A stretch of DNA of 64,000 nt, from positions 51,458,587 through 51,522,586 of the forward strand of contig NC_057761.1 in assembly GCF_010389155.1 (NCBI RefSeq), in the 5' to 3' direction. The position numbers and the translations under genes are program-made. The notes below the pieces were generated by a model. It was given only the letters and a program-made list of their open reading frames with translations, was not told where the DNA came from and ran no database searches. Numbering within the stretch: position 1 is the stretch's first letter; each line of letters opens with the position of its first letter. Origin of the DNA: Erigeron canadensis (Eukaryota; Streptophyta; Magnoliopsida; Asterales; Asteraceae). This document shows positions 48,752 to 58,088 of the stretch, one piece after another.

Positions 48752-50331
48752 GGCCTATACTTATAAGCCGTCTTCACGGCGTCGGACGCACAAACGAAGA
48801 AGACGCTAGTAGCACTGGCGACGTCTAACCGCATCTGGTGCTACTGCGTTTGATATTAGACGCGGAGAAGGAGTGCGTGTGGGGCCCAAAATAAAAAAAA
48901 ACTATTTTTTAATCTAAGATTTTGAATTCAACGGCTACTTTCAAAATAATTATTATTAGTTTTTTTTAAACCCTTATTTATTCTCAACTTCACACTTCCA
49001 TTTCATATCACAACTTAATTTCTTTCTTCTCCTTTTCAACTTCAATAAACCATTTCATAACCCATTTTCCATAACCCATTCAGAATGTCTAGAACTCTGT
49101 GGACTCAAGAAAAAGATCTTTGTTTGTCGAGATGTTGGGTGACGAGGAGACCCGACCCTGTTACGGGTAGGATTGAAACGAATAATCCCGGCAACTGCTT
49201 TTGGACTGATGTTACTCAAATGTTCAACGAGGAGACCAATGGAGGGCCACGAAGCAAGACTCAACTGCAAGGTCACTGGAGCAAGATGAGGAGGGAATGC
49301 AAAGAGTTTGAGGTAATTTGAATGCAGTTGAATGCCCAAGTGAGGAACGAAGACGATGAGGAACAATATGCAAGGGCGCATCGGATGTATCGGGAGAAGC
49401 ATGGCAGAGGATTCAGATATGAGCATGTCTTCAGGCAGCTTATCTTTGTTGCGTTTTAAGTTGTTCTGGATTTTTAAGTAGACTTTGTAGTTTGATTAAG
49501 TGTGTTTTAGCAGTTTGAATTGTGTGTTTTCTTTCTACTACTATTGTAATGTTTTTAAGTATTTTAATAAAATAAGTCTACATTCAGAACATAAGTTTAT
49601 TCATAATTTTAAAAACATTACAAACGGAAATAAAGAAAAACGTACAACATAACATTAAAACAGCTTACTTATTTCTTTTGGGCATAAACTGCTCTGGCCA
49701 TGTTGATGGACTCATCCAGGGTCATAACTGCACAAGCAATTTCTTTCACAGCTTCTTTAATCTTGTCAAACTTCCCCTGCAAATAAGTAAAGTATTGACA
49801 CTCAAGCTCAGTGCAATGCCCTGTTTTTATTGTGAAGTATTGACACTCAAGCAAAATTGTGAAGAGGGCAATTAATCATGTTTTTAAGGCCGGTCACACA
49901 TTGACCGACCAATGCACTTGGGCAGAATCGTTCCACGAAAACTGCGGTGAAGGCAAATCAACATGGGAAGTGAAATGTCCAGAACACGACAAGTGGTGGG
50001 CCAATGAAACGGTTCACCGTGGAATCGGAAAAATGTCAATCAAAGACGACGAAGAGTAACCGTATCATTATTATGTATTTCTTCTTTTTTTTTTACAGTA
50101 CTGTCTTTTTTATTATTGTAGTATCTTTTATTTTTAAGTAATGTAATGTGTTTTAATTATAATAAAGTGTGTTTGTTTAGTTTTGTGAAAAATAAAAATG
50201 AAATAATATAATAATTGATGAATAGTGTTAGAAGTGGGTTAGAAGTGAGGGTTATAAGGAGGGGGTGTTTTTGGTGTGTCTGGAAGTGATGAATAGTGTT
50301 AGAAGTGGTTCCTTATAAGTATGTATAGGCC
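48752..50331 (+). mobile_element. PIF/Harbinger-type element, 1.58 kb, non-autonomous
   Basis: The ends are GGCCTATACTTATAAG and, inverted, GGCCTATACATACTTATAAG, flanked by TAA (48749-48751, 50332-50334), the 3-bp target of PIF/Harbinger. It carries a broken Myb-like gene (49085-49459), the accessory ORF of these elements, but no DDE transposase. A minus-strand frame ending VYAQKK (49669-49854) and a plus-strand frame (49859-50059) are of unknown meaning. Near 49786-49858, GAAGTATTGACACTCAAGC is present twice in tandem. Confidence 0.85.
49085..49459 (+). pseudogene. Myb/SANT-like accessory protein of a PIF/Harbinger element (broken)
   Basis: In these elements the Myb-like protein binds DNA and helps carry the transposase to the nucleus. 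The frame opens MSRTLWTQEKDLCLSRCW, with the Trp spacing of a trihelix/Myb-like domain; FWTDVTQMF (residues ~39-47) and LQGHWSKMRREC (~61-72) fit the following helices. A TGA at 49319-49321 interrupts it after CKEFEVI; the same frame continues to 49459 with acidic EDDEEQYARAH and KHGRGFRYEHVF, which match the expected continuation. The stop is probably a mutated Trp codon. The downstream half is then lost. Confidence 0.75.
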
Positions 50332-50350
50332 TAAGATTATAAGAACAGGA

Positions 50351-50351
50351 A

Positions 50352-50403
<52 letters not shown>
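50351..50403. repeat. (TAA)n microsatellite
   Basis: About 53 bp of AAT/TAA trinucleotides, 17 bp beyond the Harbinger element's TAA. Confidence 0.95.
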
Positions 50404-50516
50404 TTATAATAGTATAGTTTGTATGCAAACGTTGGTTCTGTTGTTATTAATAAAAAAAATTATAATGAAATGAAACAATTATGATACTTTGATTTGAACA
50501 TGACATATACAACGTA

Positions 50517-51213
50517 AGTGGCGGAACTTGAACAAAACTTTTAGAGGGGCAAGTTTAATGGTAGACATTATTAATTTTTATCATTTTTCAAAAAAATAAA
50601 TAAATAAGTTTTATATGTTTTCATTCGATTATGTCAAAAAAATTTAAAAATGTGAATAAAAAAATCACAAAGTGTTTGAATTTTGATCAATCATATAAAA
50701 TATATACTAATTACGAAACGTAATCAAATTCTTCATTAAAACATTTTAAAATAAGTGATCTCAAGCTAGAGTTATTTAAACATAGAATATCAAAGCATTG
50801 ATTAACACAGGTGTTAAGCAAGAGTATATAAATGTATAAATAATAAACCTTATTAACCACAAAGTGATTATTAGATATAGTCTGTTACAATTTTTTAACA
50901 TAAAGGTATAGTTCTCATAAGTATATGGAACAGTTAAAATTTAACAAATATATAGGTAGATTAAATAGATTATATAAAGACATTTACACTATCACCTACA
51001 AATGAAAAGTAAAAAGTGATATAAATACTAGGAAACAAAAATGCAAAAGGAAGGAATCGAACTGGTATCTCATCACCTACAAGTATCCCTACACAAGCGG
51101 GTTAACCAGCTGATCAATAACAACATATATTAATTTATTTAAACACAACGTATATAACTCGAACTTTTGGGGGGGCTATGACCCCTCCCTGCCCCAACAT
51201 AGTTCCACCTTTG
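50517..51213. mobile_element. hAT-like element (GTGGCGGAAC ends)
   Basis: 697 bp. The left end is AGTGGCGGAACTTG, the right end inverted CAAAGGTGGAACTATG. CAACGTA is duplicated at 50510-50516 and 51214-51220 (7 bp, perhaps 8 originally). Its ends resemble the hAT element at 24509-24889 (CACTGGCGGAA). It contains a nested tRNA-like segment at 51050-51122. No transposase. Confidence 0.72.
51050..51122 (-). repeat. tRNA-derived SINE head or tRNA pseudogene
   Basis: On the minus strand: TTGATCAGCTGGTTAACCC (A box) and CCAGTTCGATTCC (B box). There is no acceptor stem or CCA-like end that would indicate a working tRNA gene. Confidence 0.55.
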
Positions 51214-51279
51214 CAACGTATCTATGTAATATTATCTATTTTATATTTATATTATCATATAAGGTACTTTCAAAAGTAT

Positions 51280-51470
51280 AAAAAAAAGAGTAATAGAGAG
51301 AACCCTGGCCCCGATACCACAATTGGATACCCATCGATCCATCCCGTATGAGCCATATGATGTCGGTAAAATACTTTCATCCTAATCCCCACATGATTTA
51401 GGCACCCCGAAGGATCGAACCCGCGTATTTAAACTTCACATATGTGTCTAGGCTTCATTAGTAACGTATA
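51280..51470 (-). repeat. SINE-like element (family F)
   Basis: On the minus strand: B box GGGTTCGATCC (plus 51415-51425), then a body with CTCATACGGGATGGATCG and GGCCAGGGTTCTCT, ending in a T-rich tract (plus poly(A) at 51281-51288). A T-rich 3' tail after a tRNA-like head occurs in several plant SINEs. Confidence 0.5.
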
Positions 51471-51483
51471 CATTAAAGAAATT

Positions 51484-51562
51484 ATTTTTTTATGCCCAGT
51501 AAGGATCGAACCTACGACCTTAAGGTCACAAAGTGTTTTCCTTACCACTAGGCACTTTCAAA
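51484..51562 (-). repeat. Short tRNA-headed SINE fragment
   Basis: On the minus strand: CCTAGTGGTAAGGAAAAC (A box), about 30 bp, then GTAGGTTCGATCC (B box) followed by TTACTGGGCAT and a T/A-rich tail. The join after the B box resembles family A at 19190-19200 (TTATGCCCAGC). Confidence 0.55.
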
Positions 51563-51724
51563 AGTATCTTCATGTTGTCTTATATTAAAATGTTAACATT
51601 ACTATGCAACTCCTTAAACTTAACTTACATGTAACAAGACAACATTAATTAAATTTTAACAATAAAAACACAATATTATTTTGAATTGTTCAGATTAAAG
51701 TTAGAACCTATTTTTTACTACCAA

Positions 51725-51765
51725 CTAGATTATTGTCTCGCGTAATACGCGAAAGACCATATTTT
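51725..51765 (-). mobile_element. Helitron 3' terminus
   Basis: The minus strand reads TCGCGTATTACGCGA (near-perfect hairpin), then 8 nt, then CTAG followed by T. Hairpin plus CTAG-T is the Helitron 3' signature. The hairpin differs from that of the other copies, so this is a second subfamily. A 5' end to the right could not be located. Confidence 0.6.
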
Positions 51766-53016
51766 GTTAATGACATATTATCGTTTCATAATATCGTAAA
51801 ATGACAAACATAAATAAATGATGGTGAAAATGGATTAATTAGTATCATGATGCAAAAAATGTAAATTAGTATCTTGTTAAAATGATGTATTTTTCATTTT
51901 TAAACAGCTGCTAAAATGAGTTAATTTACAAATAAACAAAGTTTTATTGAAGACTATTTCATTTACAATGAAAATTAAGATATATCCACTATATAGAGAA
52001 AATAAACATAAAATTTCATGATTTATATTTTTATAAAGAGAAAATATCACAAATGGTCCATGTGGTTGATCGTATTTCCATTTTGAGCCCTGTGTTTTTT
52101 TTCATTGCAAACAGTCCTTAAGTTTTCCATTTTCATTGCTATTGGTCCATGACACTAACTTCTGTTAATTTTAGCCATTAAATCTCTCACGTGCATATTA
52201 CGTAAAGGCATTTTGTTCCATTTTGTAGCCACAGGGACTATTTGTAATAATGATATAAAATTTATCACAGAGACTACTGGTCCATTCGAGTTAAGATTCA
52301 ACCCTCAAATACCATTCTTATTCTTACAAATAAATCAAATAACAAGTTAAAAACAAAACTTAGTATGTTGCTTTCGCATCTGTAATGTATGCGCTTCCAT
52401 AGACAGCAAATAGAAGAAATGAAATTATCTTTCGATATATAGATCACAATAACTAAGCCCCATTTTTGTGAGAGTTAGTTTTTCCGGTTATCGGCGGTGG
52501 ATAAAACTCCACCAACTGTAAACGATAGAGGAGGTGGTGGTGGGCTTCTCATCGGGTAGTGGGTTTCTTTTACCTAATCCGTTGATGAAGATGGTAAAGG
52601 TTGTCTTGGGTTTCACCGGCGAGTTATGGTATTAGTTTTTTCCGACGGGTTACGGTGGCGGATGGTGGCAGCGGGGGTTGTGGTGGTTCTCACTACGATC
52701 TTTGACACACGACGAAGGAGAGGTTGCCTGAGGTGGTCGTCGCCGACGACATCATTTTTCTTTTACGGGAAATCATTGATACCTTAATCCAAAACTTGTA
52801 TCAGTCTTGATGGTCTTGTAGGAATGTAGGATCAAATCAAGTTAACATACCATATCATTTTTATGTTATGTAAAAGTATTACAAGTAAAAGTAATAGGCA
52901 GAGTATTGAATTTAGACATACCATTTTTTTTGTTTGCGATCTACTGGTGATGAAGGGATTTTTGTTGTTTGATTCATGAAACGTATTGAATTTAGACATA
53001 CCTTTTTTTTTCCTTA
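51766..53016. other. Intergenic stretch with repeat fragments
   Basis: No supported gene. At 52038-52290, CACAAATGGTCCATGTGG and an inverted ACAAATAGTCCCTGTGG suggest an old foldback element. 52485-52760 is richer in GGTGG/CGGCG words. GTATTGAATTTAGACATACC is repeated exactly at 52903-52922 and 52983-53002. Confidence 0.45.
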
Positions 53017-53452
53017 CACTGCATTCTCGAGATTTTTTAGTAAGAAAAGATCGGATAAGAATGGATTGGATAAGAAAGGGAAAAAAAATTATATCAAAAA
53101 AGATGTTCTTTAGTTTAAAGAAAAATCAAAGAAAAGAAAAGAAAGTTAAGAGTTGAGTGTATTCTTGAGTTAGAAGAGAAGGAAAAGAAAGGATAAAAAG
53201 ATATAACTTTACATTTATAACCTTATAGTATTTAAAACCTATATATAAGTTTGAGGGGTAAAGTGATAAATTTATCATTTTTCCTTTCAAATCTTGCCAA
53301 AAGTGGCAAGAAAAATTTTAGACCAAAACACCATGTTTTTCCCTTTCTTTCTCTTTCATTTCTTTTAAAACAAAAACTTAAGAATGCAAAAACAAATGAT
53401 TTCTTCCCCTTTCTTTTTTTATCTCCTCAAAACAAAACTCAAGAATGAAGCC
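53017..53452. mobile_element. Tourist-like (PIF/Harbinger) MITE
   Basis: 436 bp flanked by TTA on both sides (53014-53016, 53453-53455). The left end is CACTGCATTCTCGAG; the right end inverted is GGCTTCATTCTTGAG. The interior is purine- then pyrimidine-rich (AAGAAAAG / CTTTCTTT), forming a long imperfect foldback. A 65-codon frame inside is composition-driven. Confidence 0.7.
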
Positions 53453-53812
53453 TTAGTGTTTATGGATATATTACTAGCAATAATAATGGAATCTAGTTAG
53501 AACAAATAATGGATGATGTATGGATGCAAGACATTTATTTGGAAAAATATAAAGAAAAAAAAATGTAAATTGATGAGTGGGACTAATGTTATATTTACTT
53601 AAAAATTAATCATATAATAATATTATTATTTTGGTCAAAAGGTTATAAAGTGTAATTAATGATGGAAAACAAAAAAGTGTAAATTTTTGGTAGAAAATAA
53701 AAAAGTGTAAATTATAAAGAAGGAATAATGTTGTATTTACTTAATAATAATTTAGGTAATAATACCATTATTTTGATCTAAAGGTTATAAATCAAAGTTG
53801 GAATTTATCTAA

Positions 53813-54711
53813 GGGGCAGTTTGGTTCACAGAATGTTTTTGCAGGAATTGGAATCTTGTAAAAGAATTGGAATTTGATGGAATTGGAATATGAAAGTTTT
53901 AAAATATGTATTGTGTTTGGTTCACAAAATTTAATGGAATCTTGTAAAAAAAAAATAAAAAGTAAATTACGTAAATGACAAAATTGCCCATTAGTAGATT
54001 GCCCAATAATCATACATATATATTTTGTATATCACATTATCACCATACCAATAATTCATTCCAAAATATCTGGCTCTTTGACCCTTCCATTCTCATGTCT
54101 TTTTCTCTGTATCACACTTTCTCTCACATACGCATGAAACAAATTCCATTTATCTTTGAAAGAAATCTTATTTTTACAAATACAATCATGTCATTTAATC
54201 AGATAGAAAAAAAAAAAGAAATAAAGAAGAAGAAAAACATATATTACAGCAGCGGGCTTGGATTGGATGGTCCAACATAGATGTCCGACGATGGCTGGTT
54301 TTAATGGTGGTCCAACGGTGGTGATCAGTGGCCAAGACGGTCCAACAAAGATGGGCTCAATGGACGGTTTTAGTGGTGGTCCAATGATGGTGATCAGTCG
54401 TCATGGCGGTGGTTGGTGATGGTGTTTGGTGGCGGTCCAACAAAGATGGAGTTAATGGTCGATTTAGTGATGGCGAGTGGTTGGTGATGGTGATTGATGG
54501 CGGTGGACCAACAGATATGTCAAGAAAAAATAAGAATGTTATACTTTGTTATTTAGGGGTTTTTTTTGTCAAATGGTTTCAATTCTAATGGAATTTGAAG
54601 GAAAGTTATGAATTTCAATTCCATCATTTATCCAACCAAACAAACTCATGAATGAAATTCAACATTCTAATTCCTAAGAATTCTTTAGAATTTCATAAAC
54701 CAAATACCCCC
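53813..54711. mobile_element. Tourist-like (PIF/Harbinger) element, 0.9 kb
   Basis: 899 bp flanked by TAA (53810-53812, 54712-54714). The ends are GGGGCAGTTTGGTTCACAGAA and, inverted, GGGGGTATTTGGTTTATGAAA, the common GGGGGTGTTTGGTT type. The middle (54260-54510) has degenerate repeats with GGTGGTCCAA and GATGGTGAT. No transposase. Confidence 0.85.
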
Positions 54712-54714
54712 TAA

Positions 54715-55953
54715 GGGCTTCTATTTATTTAGGAATGGATTTAGCACTTTGTTATATATAGATTGGTAGGTTGGTAGATAGATGACGATTGGAAAATCCG
54801 GACACCCCCATCCTTAGCCGAACATTTGTGCTCTGAGAAATTAAAATATCGCCAATAACTTATCTTTTATTAAACTCACACTTGTCCCAATTTATCTTTA
54901 TGCATTGCAAAATTGTTGGTATGTGGGCTAGCCCAAAGTACATATGTATGGAGTTAACGAAGTCCAGCAAAATGTAAATTATTGGTATGTGGGCTAGCCC
55001 AAACATAGAGACACTCTTCAGATACAAAAACACCACAATTCGCTTAAATTATTAAAAGGAACAATTATATACACAATAAAAAAAAAGGTCAAATTATTTG
55101 AAGTAATGTTCGTATTTTGATTTATTAAAGCATAACAAGCCAAATACTTTTTGTGCAAAACAACAAAATTATGATTAGACATGGGGCCTGTAAACTTGCA
55201 AACAAAAAAGATGTGTGTTTTGGTATAAAAAAAACAAACGAAAGTGTCGACGTATAGTTAGCCTCAATTAGGCCCCGAGTCAAACATCAAACCATATGTA
55301 AGCTTATCTTATCGTCAGGATGTCAACATTAATATTGAAAGGTGGTTAACATATCTTAATTTTAATTGGTCCACTTTACTTATGTTTAGTGGTCTAGATA
55401 GAAAGCCGTACAAAGCATGATATTTGATTTGATTAATAACAAGGATAATAATAAATATGCCTAATAATGTGCCTAATACATTCATATTTTGACACATGGA
55501 TTTCAAATATTCTCTTTCATGATCTTTACCATTGGATTTGTCATGTGTCAATCCCTGTTCATTAGGCATACTTTTAGGCTCATATTTTAGGCACACTAAT
55601 CATTTTCCTAATAACAATATTAAATAAATGGGTGATAATAAAATTAATACTTGGTGTATTTTTTCAATGATGTTTATTTAAGTTGTGTAGTAATTATATA
55701 TAGAGTTATATGTAACGGTTCCTTTCAAGTTTTAACCATTACCAAGATGCAAGATCCTGATATTTTTATAAAAAAATCTTAAAGGTGAACTAGCTAACAT
55801 CATTAAATAAATATATTGAAGATGACATAAATATATAAAAGTTTTATCATAGTTTTCATCATAAACTAAACACGGTCCCTTCTTTAATTAATGGCTCCTT
55901 TGAAGTAGATAAAAATTTAAATAGAATATCTCATACTTATGATATATAGAAAT
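54715..55953. other. Intergenic stretch
   Basis: No supported gene. TTGGTATGTGGGCTAGCCCA occurs twice (54915 and 54980 areas). 55450-55605 contains related inverted pieces (TGTGCCTAA.. and TTTGACACATG) suggesting a decayed foldback. A 93-codon minus frame there has no recognisable domain. Confidence 0.45.
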
Positions 55954-56002
55954 AAAAATAAAGGGTTATTCTCAATAAAACTAATTTAACCGTGAGTTAG
56001 TA

Positions 56003-58088
56003 ATGGCGACTCAAAACCCTAATGGCGACCTAGAGAAAAATCGAGACGAAGAACGCGAAGATCACGAAGACGGTGAATGGGAAAAGGTTCAGAAGAAAAA
56101 ATCCAGTAAATCTGGGACATCATCTGGAGGATCGAACGATGAGCATGGTGATGGGGGGAGTTCAAAGAAACCTAAAACGAAATTAAATATCTTGGAAAGG
56201 ATGTCGATGTCCTTTTATCTTACCAATTTCCCAAAAAATGTCACAGCAAAGGACATATGGAATCGATGTTTAGAGATTGGAACTGTGGTAGATGTTTTCA
56301 TTCCAAATCGGCTGTCTAAAGCAGGTAGGCGTTTTGGGTTTGTGAGGTTCATCAAAGTGCACAATGCGGCTAGGATGCTGTCCGATCAAATCCATGTGGT
56401 TTGGGAATTATCGAGTCTATGCAGACTTGGTAAGATATAGTCGCACTCCTGGTTTTAAGAAACTGGATATCTATACCAACAAGAACAACACGATGAAATC
56501 TGATTCCAAAGGATTGAATCATCAAAAGGTTTCTACCAAGTCGTATGCGGAAGCTGTAGGGGGTGTCCAAATTATCAATATCAAGAGCAACAACAACCAA
56601 ACTTCATCATCAGGTAGTAATGCTCAGAAGGAATGGGTTTTCAACTCTCAAAAGGTTTCTACCAAGTCGTATGCGGAAGCTGTAGGGGGTGTCCAAATTA
56701 TCAATATCAAGAGCAACAACAACCAAACTTCATCATCAGGTAGTAATGCTTAGAAGGAACGGGTTTTCAACTCTGGTAATCTCTCTACTTGTTCATCTTC
56801 ACTTAGAAATATCATTCTTGATAGCCTTCTAATGATTCCCCCTTTTTGGGTGGGAATGTTAAAAAATCCGTGTTGGCAAAAATTGTAGATCCTGTTAACA
56901 TCCCTAAGTCGGGACAATGGTTGTTGGATGAAGGTTTTAATAATTTCAAGATTTCTTACATTGGGGGTCGATGGCTCTTCATTGTCTTTCCATCAGTGGA
57001 AGCCAAAGACCTCTTTACAGCTAATGATCTATTGAAGAGCAGATTTTGTGCATTTAAAGCATCATGTGACTCCTTTGTTCCTGACGAGAGAATGGTTTGG
57101 GTGAAACTTTCTGGTCTTCCTCTCGGTGCTTGGAATAGAGAAAATCTTTCAAAGATAATGGAAGTCTGGGGTAAGTGCATTTTTTTGGCGGATGACTGGG
57201 AAAGGGCGTACTCTCTGTGTAAGATATGTGTGTTAACTAAATCCCCAAAACACATGTTTGAAGAGCTGAAAGTGACTTTGGATGAGAAACCATATGATAT
57301 CTGGATAAAGGAATTCGCATCGTGGGAACCACATATTCTAGGATCTATTTGTGATTCATCGGATTCTGAAGAGTCTTCTAGTTCCGATGGCATAACTGAA
57401 GATAGTTTTTCATTTGATGACATAGGAGGACAAAGCGAGCAATTTGACTCTAAGTTATGCCGAGAGAATTTTGAAATGGATCATGAATTTGGTGAAACAA
57501 ACTCAAATGATAATACTGAAGACTTTCACGAAATTGGCAAAGTAAAGTGTACTGACAATGTTAAGACAATCATAAAAATGGAAAAGAAAACTACAATGAA
57601 AATGTTGAAGACGGTCGTGGTGAATTTACCATGGACAAAATTTCTTCCCATGTTCCTAATGAGAATGTCGAGTTTGAGGCTGATCATGAGGTCAAAGGTG
57701 ATAAGGATTCAGTCGATTTATTCTCTTTAGATAGAATCATTGAAAAAGTTGATGCTGAGGAAAAAAAAGCAAAGTCATGTCCTCCTAAGGTCAGGTGCAA
57801 CAATGAAAATCCAAACTTGTCAAAACTTCCAGAAACGACTTTATCTAGTACCTCTTATACTTCAGAATCAGGTCCTGCCCAGGATACATAAAAGGTGTTC
57901 ACAAGGTTAATAATAAAACCAACGTGGATAAAGTACAAATGGAATTAGAAGAGGATCTCAAAGCTACATATCAATCGTCTTGTTCTTCTCAAGGGTCTCA
58001 CATTGAACCACAAGAGATATTGGAGATGGGAGAAAGCATGGGCTACCCAGCAAATGGAGAAAACGTCACAAATTACGCCTTTGTCTAA
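56003..58088 (+). pseudogene. LINE ORF1, RNA-binding protein (broken)
   Basis: ORF1 proteins coat LINE RNA. The first frame (56003-56440) has a charged Glu/Asp/Lys-rich start and an RRM-like fold: SFYLTNFPKNVTAKDIWNRC, DVFIPN and the RNP1-like RRFGFVRF. It then shifts frame near 56390 (NYRVYADLVRY follows in another frame) and hits TAG at 56751. A long frame at 56846-57730 gives the DUF4283-like part: GRWLFIVFPS, VKLSGLPLGAW, CIFLADDWERAYSLCKICVLT. A Ser/Asp/Glu-rich tail continues in other frames to about 58088. A 126-bp tandem duplication (56523-56648, 56649-56774) lies in the middle. No zinc knuckle is visible. Confidence 0.85.

Noticed and set aside
51050..51122. Possible tRNA gene
   Set aside because: A and B boxes are present, but I could not form a full cloverleaf with matching acceptor stem, so it is better read as a SINE head.
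56956..57423. 155-codon minus-strand frame inside the LINE
   Set aside because: Antisense shadow of the DUF4283-like part of ORF1.
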